Positions 1 through 5,557 of a stretch of 16,774 nucleotides of DNA are shown here, in pieces (position 1 is the first letter of the stretch; each line of letters starts with the position of its first letter). A model generated the notes under the pieces. That model did not search any database. It was not told the origin of the DNA and saw nothing but the letters and a program-made list of their open reading frames with translations. The DNA lies in assembly GCA_963649625.1 (NCBI GenBank), contig CAVJIP010000087.1, positions 1 through 16,774 of the forward strand, given 5' to 3'. Both the position numbers and the translations under genes were made by a program. The DNA is from HGM13006 sp963649625. Lineage in GTDB: Bacteria > Bacillota > Clostridia > Oscillospirales > Oscillospiraceae.

Positions 1-369
1 GTAAACACCATGGGCCAGACCGGCTGCAACCGGGCGGAGCTGAAAACCCTGCTGACCCTGCTGTCCCCCTTTGCCCCCCATATCGCCGAGGAGCTTTGGC
101 AGAAGCATGGCTTCCCGGGCTATTGCTCCGTGGCTCCCTGGCCCTCCTATGACCAGGAAAAGACCGTGGATGCAGAGATCGACATGGCCATCCAGGTCAA
201 CGGCAAGTTCCGGGGCACCATGCGGGTGTCGGCGGGCCTGTCCCAGGAGGAGGCCCTGGCGGCGGCTCTGGAGACGGATATTGTAAAGCGGCAGCTGGCC
301 AACCTGGGCGGAGCGGTACGAAAGACCATTGTGGTGCCCGGAAAGCTCATTAACCTGATTATCAAGTAA
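1..369 (+). CDS. leuS: Leucyl-tRNA synthetase, C-terminal fragment (cut by window start)
   Basis: This is the 3' end of leucyl-tRNA synthetase, which charges tRNA-Leu with leucine in the cytoplasm. The reading frame is open from base 1, so the true start lies upstream; 122 codons are visible before the TAA stop. The visible part is the end of the anticodon-binding domain (a PFAPHIAEELW stretch near the fragment start) followed by the small C-terminal domain, with VNGKFRG and the closing IVVPGKLINLIIK strand, all typical of bacterial LeuRS. The catalytic HIGH and KMSKS motifs and the editing domain would lie outside the window. No convincing hairpin terminator follows; a T-rich run at 406-412 leads straight into the rpsU promoter. 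Confidence 0.95.
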   Translation, partial: VNTMGQTGCNRAELKTLLTLLSPFAPHIAEELWQKHGFPGYCSVAPWPSYDQEKTVDAEIDMAIQVNGKFRGTMRVSAGLSQEEALAAALETDIVKRQLANLGGAVRKTIVVPGKLINLIIK

Positions 370-412
370 TGGCCCGGCGGCGAATTGTACCCCATTCCCT
401 CAGAATTTTTTC

Positions 413-441
413 TTGACATTTCCGGTTTCCTTGCATATAAT
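413..441 (+). promoter_or_regulatory. Consensus sigma-A promoter of rpsU
   Basis: TTGACA (413-418), a 17-base spacer, and TATAAT (436-441) match the housekeeping promoter consensus at all twelve positions. It faces rpsU, so transcription should start near 448. The leader of about 58 bases is described separately. Such a strong promoter suits a highly expressed ribosomal protein gene. Confidence 0.93.
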
Positions 442-446
442 AAAAA

Positions 447-500
447 AAGCCATCGAATGGCCCTTAAAGCATCTTCCCGGAGGTGCATCGGAGGGAGGGA
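447..500 (+). promoter_or_regulatory. Structured rpsU leader with two SD-like motifs
   Basis: Two small hairpins can be drawn in the leader. GCCAT/ATGGC has a CGA loop, at about 449-461. A longer imperfect stem has GCATCTTC (469-476) pairing with GGAGGTGC (479-486), allowing G-U pairs and opening of the innermost pairs. The second stem sequesters a first purine-rich CGGAGG; the working ribosome binding site GGAGGGAGGG at about 490-499 lies just downstream. A role in translational control is inference; no known ribosomal-protein leader motif was recognised. Confidence 0.35.
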
Positions 501-505
501 AAACA

Positions 506-691
506 ATGTCTGAGATCCGCGTCAAAGAAAATGAGTCTCTGGAGAGTGCGCTCAAGAGATTCAAGCGCAGTTGTGCGAAGGATGGCGTTATCGCTGAGGT
601 TAAGAAAAGAGAGCATTATGTAAGCCCCAGCCTGAAGCGTAAGCAGAAGTCTGAAGCCGCCCGTAAAAACAACAAGAAAAAGTATTATTGA
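506..691 (+). CDS. rpsU: 30S ribosomal protein S21
   Basis: Small basic protein of the 30S subunit that helps translation initiation. At 61 residues it is normal for the family. It opens MSEIRVKENESLESALKRFKR and ends in a lysine/arginine-rich tail (KRKQKSEAARKNNKKKYY). The start at 506 is set by a GGAGGGAGGG site ending about six bases upstream. An in-frame extension back to 413 is impossible as a transcript start, because that codon is part of the -35 box. The gene is monocistronic here, with its own promoter and terminator. Its last seven bases overlap the 3' end of a gene on the other strand. Confidence 0.96.
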   Translation: MSEIRVKENESLESALKRFKRSCAKDGVIAEVKKREHYVSPSLKRKQKSEAARKNNKKKYY

Positions 692-1158
692 TTCTTTTCG
701 ATATGCGTTTTGGCACCCCACCTCGGTGGGGTGCTTTTCTCGCAGTCCTCCAGGGCCCGGCGGAGCTGTGGATCCTCCACCAGCAGGGCCGGAACCCCAC
801 AGGAGCGGGCCATTTGCGCCTTCCGCCGGAGGCTCTCCAGAGAATCAAACAGCACCACATGGGCCTGCTCCTGGCGCACATAGGAAAAATACTCCGTGCA
901 AAGGGCCTGGGAGAAGTGGCATTTCTGGCCCTGATACAACCCCCGAAGGGCCTCCAGGGTCAGGGCGGTGCCGGTGCCCTCCGGGCAGGGCAGGGCGAAA
1001 TCCATATACACCGGGGCCAGACGCAGGCAGAGCCTTCCTCCGGAGGCCCGGAGAAAGCCGGCAAGGCACTCGGCAAGGTTGCCCCCGGAAACGGCACAGT
1101 CCGCCAGAAAACATCCCCGGGGGATTTCCGCAGTGGTGGGGCAAAGAACCGTTGACAA
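685..1158 (-). CDS. Cys-rich protein of unknown function
   Basis: Function not recognised. The 157-residue product has ten cysteines (6, 16, 21, 31, 44, 58, 80, 87, 120, 139), no signal peptide and no membrane segment. It has codon use like neighbouring genes. It is supported as real by an AGGAGG site (1167-1172 on the complement) eight bases before a TTG start; no ATG lies nearby. Residues about 89-127 (YFSY, AHVVLFDSLESLRRKAQMA, GVPALLVED) vaguely recall the last strands of GH18-type TIM barrels such as spore-germination YaaH. That is only a pattern impression, and the catalytic half would be missing. The last 16 or so residues are encoded across the rpsU terminator and look poorly structured. 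No good minus-strand promoter was found: TTGACA and TATCTT are present on the complement near 1208 and 1181, but 21 bases apart. Confidence 0.72.
   Translation of the reverse strand: MSTVLCPTTAEIPRGCFLADCAVSGGNLAECLAGFLRASGGRLCLRLAPVYMDFALPCPEGTGTALTLEALRGLYQGQKCHFSQALCTEYFSYVRQEQAHVVLFDSLESLRRKAQMARSCGVPALLVEDPQLRRALEDCEKSTPPRWGAKTHIEKNQ
713..740 (+). terminator. Rho-independent terminator of rpsU
   Basis: The inverted repeat GCACCCCACC (713-722) / GGTGGGGTGC (725-734) is followed by TTTTCT. The innermost pairs must open to form a loop. It sits about 20 bases after the rpsU stop. Unusually, the hairpin lies wholly inside the coding sequence of the convergent minus-strand gene, where it encodes part of its C-terminal tail. 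Confidence 0.88.
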
Positions 1159-1180
1159 GGGACACCCCTCCTGTTAAGAT
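1152..1180 (+). promoter_or_regulatory. Sigma-A-type promoter of the HAD phosphatase gene
   Basis: TTGACA (1152-1157), a 17-base spacer and TAAGAT (1175-1180) give a perfect -35 and a 4/6 -10. Transcription would start near 1187. The -35 box overlaps the TTG start codon of the divergent Cys-rich gene, and the spacer contains that gene's ribosome binding site. The two genes therefore share these bases on opposite strands. Confidence 0.7.
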
Positions 1181-1237
1181 AGTTCCGCTGACAGAGCTTA
1201 TGTGTCAAAACGGGAAAATATGAAAGGGCGTGATTGC

Positions 1238-1741
1238 ATGGCCTGTCCCCTGCTGGCCGATGTGCAGGTGGATTCCATCACCGACTTGAAGCCGGAATGG
1301 TTCCGGGAAAAGGGCATTCGTCTGATGCTTTTGGACTTTGACAACACCATTGTGGCCTATACCGTCTCGGAGCCCTCCCGGGAATTTCTGGACTGGCTCC
1401 AGACTCTGCGGGCCTCCGATGTCTCGGTGATGGTGGTGTCCAACAGCCGGAAAAGCCGCCGGGTTCCGGATTTTTGCCAAAAATGGGGCCTTCCCTGGAT
1501 CAAGCGGGCCGGAAAGCCCAATCCCAAGGGCATTCGCCGGGCCATGGCCCAGCAGGGTATGTCTCCCCAGGAAACGGCCATGGCCGGAGATCAGACCTTT
1601 ACGGATATTCTGGGGGGAAATCTGGCAGGAGTGACCTCCGTTCTGGTGCGGCCCATCCATTTTTCCAACCCCTTTCAGGTTCTCCGCTATGGAATCGAGC
1701 TGCCCTTTATCGCTTTGGGCCGGAGAAAACGAAAAAGATAG
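1238..1741 (+). CDS. YqeG-type HAD-superfamily (subclass IIIA) phosphatase
   Basis: Predicted cytoplasmic phosphohydrolase of 167 residues, the usual size for the YqeG family; the physiological substrate is unknown. HAD motifs are all present: motif I DFDNT (residues 33-37, nucleophile D33, acid/base D35), motif II around VVSNS (66-70), motif III lysine K93 in AGKP, and motif IV GDQTFTD (117-123). There is no large cap domain, as expected for subclass III. The ATG at 1238 is preferred because the family opens directly with a short polar leader and a VDSI-like strand. An in-frame GTG at 1202 would add twelve residues; the ribosome binding site for 1238 (AAAGGG, nine-base spacing) is modest, so the start is not certain. 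In other Clostridia this gene often lies near efp, as here. Confidence 0.88.
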   Translation: MACPLLADVQVDSITDLKPEWFREKGIRLMLLDFDNTIVAYTVSEPSREFLDWLQTLRASDVSVMVVSNSRKSRRVPDFCQKWGLPWIKRAGKPNPKGIRRAMAQQGMSPQETAMAGDQTFTDILGGNLAGVTSVLVRPIHFSNPFQVLRYGIELPFIALGRRKRKR

Positions 1742-1761
1742 CGGAACATTTCCCGGAACAC

Positions 1762-1790
1762 TTGCAATTATGGCGCAAATAGGATAAAAT
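1762..1790 (+). promoter_or_regulatory. Sigma-A-type promoter of efp
   Basis: TTGCAA (1762-1767), a 17-base spacer and TAAAAT (1785-1790) lie in the gap after the HAD gene. A second TATAAT at 1798-1803 has no good -35 at 17 bases and is probably incidental. The predicted leader is about 58 bases. Confidence 0.72.
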
Positions 1791-1804
1791 AAAGGCATAT
1801 AATC

Positions 1805-1824
1805 CAAAAGCTATGTCGCTTTTG
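1805..1824 (+). promoter_or_regulatory. Small hairpin in the efp leader
   Basis: CAAAAGC (1805-1811) and GCTTTTG (1818-1824) form a perfect seven-pair stem with a six-base loop, just downstream of the predicted transcription start. It is not followed by a T-run, so it is not a terminator. It could protect the 5' end of the mRNA; role unknown. Confidence 0.35.
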
Positions 1825-1854
1825 CGGCGTATGAGAAACTAGGGAGGAATACCA

Positions 1855-2418
1855 ATGATTTCAGCCAGTGATTTTAGAAATGGCGTAACCTTTGATATGG
1901 ACGGCAAGGTCATGCAGATCGTCGAGTTCCAGCACGTCAAGCCCGGTAAGGGCGCAGCCTTTGTCCGGGTCAAGATGAAAAACGTCATGACCGGGGCCGT
2001 CACAGAGACCACCTTCAACCCCACCGCCAAGTACCCCACCGCCTTTATTGAGAGAAAGAAGCAGGAATACTCCTACAACGATGGGGGCATTTACTACTTC
2101 ATGGACATGGAAACCTATGAGATGACTGCGGTCAACGAGTCTGAGCTGGGGGATGGCTTCAAGTTCGTCAAGGAAAACGAGGAGTGTACCATCCTCAGCT
2201 ACAACGGCAGCGTGTTCTCTGTGGAGCCTCCCAACTTTGTGACCCTGGAAATCACCAAGACGGATCCCGGCTTCAAGGGTGACACCGCCACCAACGTGAC
2301 CAAGCCCGCCACCGTGGAGACCGGCGCAGAGATCAAGGTGCCTCTGTTTATCAATGAGGGAGACAAAATCGTCATTGACACCCGCACCGGCGAGTATCTC
2401 GAGCGGGCAAAGGGCTGA
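1855..2418 (+). CDS. efp: Translation elongation factor P
   Basis: EF-P enters the ribosome next to the P-site and rescues stalling at consecutive prolines. The 187-residue length and three-barrel organisation match the family: an N-terminal KOW-like domain (residues 1-65) with loop HVKPGKGAAF, a middle OB domain to about 128, and a C-terminal OB domain ending DTRTGEYLERAKG. The tip residue that receives a modification in many bacteria is a lysine here (K32), as in Bacillus. No modification enzyme of the EpmA or EarP type is in the window. The start is fixed by AGGGAGG eight bases before ATG. The TGA stop overlaps the ATG of the next gene (ATGA), suggesting translational coupling. Confidence 0.96.
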   Translation: MISASDFRNGVTFDMDGKVMQIVEFQHVKPGKGAAFVRVKMKNVMTGAVTETTFNPTAKYPTAFIERKKQEYSYNDGGIYYFMDMETYEMTAVNESELGDGFKFVKENEECTILSYNGSVFSVEPPNFVTLEITKTDPGFKGDTATNVTKPATVETGAEIKVPLFINEGDKIVIDTRTGEYLERAKG

Positions 2419-2816
2419 TGACCTTGGAGGAGCAGGCGGCCTATATCCAGCAGCTAAAGCAGGAAACCGGCCTGGATTGGAACAATCCCAAGGAGCGGCT
2501 CCTCTCTGAGCTGGCCGACACGGTTTCCCTGCTTTGCCACCAGGTCTACAGCATGGGCACCGTGGTGGACGGTCTCAATGAGACCCTGGATACGGTGCAG
2601 GATCAGCTGGAGCTGCTGACAGACCTAGAGGAGGACTATCAGGTCGGCCCCGACGGGGAGCGGCTGGGCCTGGATGAATACTATGACGGCAGCGAAACGC
2701 CGCTCTATGAGGTCAAATGTCCCCAGTGCGGGGATCGCTTTGCCGTGGACGAGGACACCTTGATGAAGGGCTTCTCCTGTCCCAGCTGTGGAGAGCGACT
2801 GATCCAGGCAGATTGA
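2418..2816 (+). CDS. Coiled-coil zinc-ribbon protein (CD1247 N-terminal domain-like)
   Basis: Acidic 132-residue protein of unknown function. The N-terminal part (about 1-72) looks helical, with heptad-like leucines and an LLSELADTVSLLCHQV segment. It resembles the domain annotated in Clostridium difficile as CD1247 N-terminal; that assignment is from memory. A charged linker (73-97) follows. The C-terminus is a zinc ribbon with CPQCG (101-105) and CPSCG (121-125), which should bind one zinc. The start codon overlaps the efp stop by one base with no separate promoter, so it is probably made together with EF-P. It could act in translation or RNA metabolism, but nothing in the sequence proves it. 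Confidence 0.85.
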   Translation: MTLEEQAAYIQQLKQETGLDWNNPKERLLSELADTVSLLCHQVYSMGTVVDGLNETLDTVQDQLELLTDLEEDYQVGPDGERLGLDEYYDGSETPLYEVKCPQCGDRFAVDEDTLMKGFSCPSCGERLIQAD

Positions 2817-2820
2817 CAAT

Positions 2821-2858
2821 AAGGGGCTTTCTCAGGCGCCACGGAGAAGGCCCCTTTT
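2821..2858 (+). terminator. Rho-independent terminator of the efp transcript
   Basis: AAGGGGCTTTCTC (2821-2833) pairs with GAGAAGGCCCCTT (2844-2856) in a thirteen-pair stem with one G-U pair, a ten-base loop and a TTTT run at 2855-2858. It separates efp and the zinc-ribbon gene from the suf operon. Confidence 0.9.
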
Positions 2859-2871
2859 CGATTTGCAAAAT

Positions 2872-2900
2872 CACCTATTGACATAGTAGGTCAATAGGTG
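2872..2900. promoter_or_regulatory. Perfect 29-base dyad: probable Rrf2/IscR-type operator
   Basis: CACCTATTGAC (2872-2882) and GTCAATAGGTG (2890-2900) are exact inverted repeats of 11 bases around a seven-base centre. The core TTGAC-N7-GTCAA has the same geometry as the type 1 site of E. coli IscR (YYGAC-N7-GTCRR, from memory). The left arm contains most of the -35 box and the right arm ends at the base before the -10 box, so a bound protein would block RNA polymerase. The first gene downstream encodes an Rrf2 regulator, so autorepression of the whole suf operon is the simple reading. Confidence 0.82.
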
Positions 2901-2906
2901 TATTAT
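2878..2906 (+). promoter_or_regulatory. Promoter of the Rrf2-suf operon
   Basis: TTGACA (2878-2883), a 17-base spacer and TATTAT (2901-2906) form a strong sigma-A promoter. Transcription from about 2913 would leave a leader of only about 14 bases that starts at the GGGAGGG ribosome binding site. No internal promoter was noticed further down the operon, so this is probably the main control point. Confidence 0.88.
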
Positions 2907-2926
2907 TGTCCTCGGGAGGGAAGACT

Positions 2927-3370
2927 ATGCTGATTTCAACACGAGGAAGATACGCCCTTCGGGTCATGTGTGACCTGCTGGCCCAGGAAAACGGCCAATA
3001 TATTCCCCTAAAGGAAATCGCAGCCCGACAGGAGATTTCCCTGAAATATCTGGAAAGCATTATGAAGGCGCTGGTTCGGGACGGACTGGTGGAGGCCTCC
3101 AGCGGGCGAGGCGGCGGCTATCGGCTCCGCCGCCGGGGAGCTCAGTACCGGGTGGGAGAAATTCTTCGGTGTACCGAGGGGACGCTGGCCCCGGTGGCCT
3201 GTGTGGCCGAGGACGCAGAACTGTGTGACCGGCAAGACGCCTGTATCACCTTCTCCCTTTGGGAGGGGCTAAAGGAGGCCATAGACAGCTACCTGGACGG
3301 CATCACCCTGCAGGAGCTGCTGGCACGAACCCAGAAACGCAGAAAGGAAACGGATGAGCATGAAAAATAA
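2927..3370 (+). CDS. Rrf2-family Fe-S-sensing transcriptional regulator
   Basis: DNA-binding repressor of 147 residues, most likely controlling its own operon. The N-terminus MLISTRGRYALRVM starts a winged helix typical of Rrf2/IscR, with the wing around SSGRGGGYRL (59-67). Cysteines 92, 100 and 106 fall where IscR holds its [2Fe-2S] cluster (C92, C98, C104 in E. coli); C82 is an extra nearby cysteine. The position of the IscR histidine ligand, three residues after the last cysteine, is Phe109, so the fourth ligand must differ. The ATG at 2927 has GGGAGGG seven bases upstream; an in-frame TTG at 2906 falls within the -10 box and is excluded. The 3' end overlaps sufC by 17 bases. It could be called IscR or SufR by function; no name is given because orthology is not established. 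Confidence 0.92.
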   Translation: MLISTRGRYALRVMCDLLAQENGQYIPLKEIAARQEISLKYLESIMKALVRDGLVEASSGRGGGYRLRRRGAQYRVGEILRCTEGTLAPVACVAEDAELCDRQDACITFSLWEGLKEAIDSYLDGITLQELLARTQKRRKETDEHEK

Positions 3371-4112
3371 GCTGCTGCAAATAGAGGATGTCAGCGTCCG
3401 GGTGGAGGACAAGGAGTTGCTCCGCCACATTGATTTGGACATTGGCAAGGGGGAAACCCATGTGCTCATGGGCCCCAACGGCACCGGGAAATCCACCCTG
3501 GGCTACACCCTGGCCGGGGACCCCCGATATGAGGTCACCCAAGGGAAAATCTTTTTCCGGGGAAAGGATATTACCCGGGAGAGCCCGGATCAGCGGGCAC
3601 GGGACGGCCTGTTTCTGTCCTTTCAAAACCCGCTGGAGGTACCCGGTATTACCGTCAGCGCCTTTATTCGCAGTGCCATGGAACAGCGTACCGGAAAGCG
3701 TGTCTCCCTGTGGAGCTTTAAGAAGGAGCTGCGGGCAGCCATGGAGGTGCTGCAGATGGAGGAGAGCTACGGAGAGCGGGACCTGAACGTGGGCTTCTCC
3801 GGAGGGGAGAAGAAAAAGGCAGAGATTTTGCAGCTGCTGATGCTCAAGCCGGAGCTGGCCATTCTGGACGAGACGGACTCCGGCCTGGACGTGGACGCAG
3901 TGCGAATCGTGTCCCAGGGCATCGCAGAGTATCAAAAGCGTTCCGGGGGCAGCCTGTTGATTATCACCCACAGCACCCGCCTGCTGGAGCGGATTTCCGT
4001 AGACCAGGCCCATGTGATGGTAAACGGCACTCTGGTGGAATCCGGGGACGGCTCCCTGGTGGAGCGCATCAATGCCCAGGGCTTCGCCGCCTATGAAAGC
4101 CGGCAGGACTGA
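3354..4112 (+). CDS. sufC: Fe-S assembly ABC-type ATPase SufC
   Basis: Cytosolic ATPase of the SufBCD scaffold, where ATP hydrolysis drives conformational change during cluster building; it has no transmembrane partner. The 252 residues show Walker A GPNGTGKST (40-48), Q-loop Q91, signature FSGGEKKK (148-155), Walker B LAILDETDSGLD (168-179, catalytic E173) and H-loop H206. The DETDSGLD variant is typical of SufC. The start at 3354 has AAAGGA nearby and lies inside the regulator gene; a second ATG six bases later is possible. It is followed after 15 bases by sufB. Confidence 0.96.
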   Translation: MSMKNKLLQIEDVSVRVEDKELLRHIDLDIGKGETHVLMGPNGTGKSTLGYTLAGDPRYEVTQGKIFFRGKDITRESPDQRARDGLFLSFQNPLEVPGITVSAFIRSAMEQRTGKRVSLWSFKKELRAAMEVLQMEESYGERDLNVGFSGGEKKKAEILQLLMLKPELAILDETDSGLDVDAVRIVSQGIAEYQKRSGGSLLIITHSTRLLERISVDQAHVMVNGTLVESGDGSLVERINAQGFAAYESRQD

Positions 4113-4127
4113 GAAAGGACGGGGCGT

Positions 4128-5534
4128 ATGGAAGAAAAAACCTTTGTGGATGACATTGACAGAAGCGTCTACGACATCCGGGACGAGGAAAAGGATGCCT
4201 ACCGTCTGGAGGCCGGTCTGACCCCGGAGATCGTGGCCCAGCTCTCTCGGGAAAAGCACGACCCGGCCTGGATGGAACAGTTCCGGCTGGAATCCCTGGA
4301 AATCTACAACGAGACGAAAATGCCCCAGTGGGGCCCCTCCATTGAGGGCCTGGACATGGAGCATATTGTCACCTATGTGCGGCCCAACACCCAAATGAAG
4401 GCCAAGTGGTCTGAGGTGCCCAAGGACATTAAGGACACCTTTGAGCGGCTGGGCATTCCCCAGGCGGAGCAGAAATCCCTGGCCGGGGTGGGGGCCCAGT
4501 ATGATTCGGAGCTGGTGTATCACAACGTCCGGGAGGAGGTAGCCGCCCAGGGGGTGGTGTACACCGACATGGAAAGTGCCCTCACCGGCCCCTATGGTAA
4601 CATGGTGCGGAAGCATTTTATGAAGCTGGTAAGGCCCACCGACCACAAATTTGCGGCGCTTCATGGGGCGGTTTGGTCCGGAGGCTCCTTTGTGTATGTG
4701 CCCAGGGGGGTGAAGGTGGAGATTCCCCTTCAGTCCTATTTTCGGCTCAACGCCCCAGGGGCGGGCCAGTTTGAGCACACGCTGATTATTGTGGACGAGG
4801 GGGCCGACCTGCACTTTATCGAGGGCTGCTCCGCTCCCAAATATAATGTGGCAAACCTCCATGCAGGCTGTGTGGAGCTGTATGTGGGCAAAAACGCCCG
4901 GCTCCGCTATTCCACCATTGAGAACTGGTCGAAAAATATGTACAACCTGAACACCAAGCGGGCCCTGGTGGAGGAGGGCGGACGAATCGAATGGGTGTCC
5001 GGCTCCTTCGGCTCCCATGTGTCCTATTTGTATCCCACCAGCATTCTGAACGGAGAGGGGGCCCGGATGGAATACACCGGCATCACCTTCGCCGGAGAAA
5101 CCCAAAACCTGGACACCGGTGCCCGGGTGGTACACAGGGCTCCCAACACCAGCTCCTATATGAACGCCCGCTCCATCTCCAAAAGCGGCGGCATCAGCAC
5201 CTTCCGCAGCAGCGTGACCATTCTGCCGGAGGCCAGGGGCTCCAAGTCCTCCGTGTCCTGTCAGAGCCTGATGGTGGACGACCAATCCCGGTCTGACACC
5301 ATTCCCGCCATGGACATTCGCACCAGGGACGCCAATGTGGGCCACGAGGCCCGAATCGGCAAAATCAGTGACGAGGCGGTGTTCTATCTCATGTCCCGGG
5401 GGCTCAGTGAGGCGGAGGCCAAGGCCCTGATCGTCAGCGGCTTTGCGGACAACGTGTCCAAGGAGCTGCCCCTGGAGTATGCGGTGGAGATGAACAATCT
5501 TATTCGTCTGGAAATGAAGGGCAGCATCGGATGA
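4128..5534 (+). CDS. sufB: Fe-S cluster scaffold protein SufB
   Basis: Core subunit of the SufB-SufC-SufD scaffold on which new clusters are assembled. At 468 residues it is of normal length. The beta-helix core has conserved stretches VPRGVKVEIPLQSYFR, LHFIEGCSAP and VEHEA-like GHEARIGKISDEAVFYLMSRGL. C378, in the segment SSVSCQSL, corresponds to the cysteine shown to be essential in E. coli (C405). The second cysteine found there in E. coli-type proteins is replaced by serine/aspartate (SRSDTIP), as in the actinobacterial and clostridial form of SufB. ATG at 4128 follows an AAAGGA site by eight bases. No intein or insertion is present. Confidence 0.96.
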   Translation: MEEKTFVDDIDRSVYDIRDEEKDAYRLEAGLTPEIVAQLSREKHDPAWMEQFRLESLEIYNETKMPQWGPSIEGLDMEHIVTYVRPNTQMKAKWSEVPKDIKDTFERLGIPQAEQKSLAGVGAQYDSELVYHNVREEVAAQGVVYTDMESALTGPYGNMVRKHFMKLVRPTDHKFAALHGAVWSGGSFVYVPRGVKVEIPLQSYFRLNAPGAGQFEHTLIIVDEGADLHFIEGCSAPKYNVANLHAGCVELYVGKNARLRYSTIENWSKNMYNLNTKRALVEEGGRIEWVSGSFGSHVSYLYPTSILNGEGARMEYTGITFAGETQNLDTGARVVHRAPNTSSYMNARSISKSGGISTFRSSVTILPEARGSKSSVSCQSLMVDDQSRSDTIPAMDIRTRDANVGHEARIGKISDEAVFYLMSRGLSEAEAKALIVSGFADNVSKELPLEYAVEMNNLIRLEMKGSIG

Positions 5535-5557
5535 GGGCCGGAAAGGAGGACAAAACC

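Noticed and set aside
370..412. Terminator after leuS
   Set aside because: A T-run exists at 406-412 but no stable stem precedes it.
413..505. N-terminal extension of rpsU
   Set aside because: The first codon of the long frame is the -35 box itself and the frame would cross the -10; S21 proteins begin at the 506 start.
1176..1208. Minus-strand promoter for the Cys-rich gene (TTGACA ... TATCTT)
   Set aside because: The hexamers are 21 bases apart, too far for a normal sigma-A promoter, so it is not listed as a feature.
3303..5345. 680-codon open frame on the minus strand across sufC and sufB
   Set aside because: It is an antisense shadow: sufC and sufB have complete family motifs on the other strand, and the antisense product is His/Gly/Pro-rich with no recognisable domain. 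GC-rich codon bias explains the missing stops.
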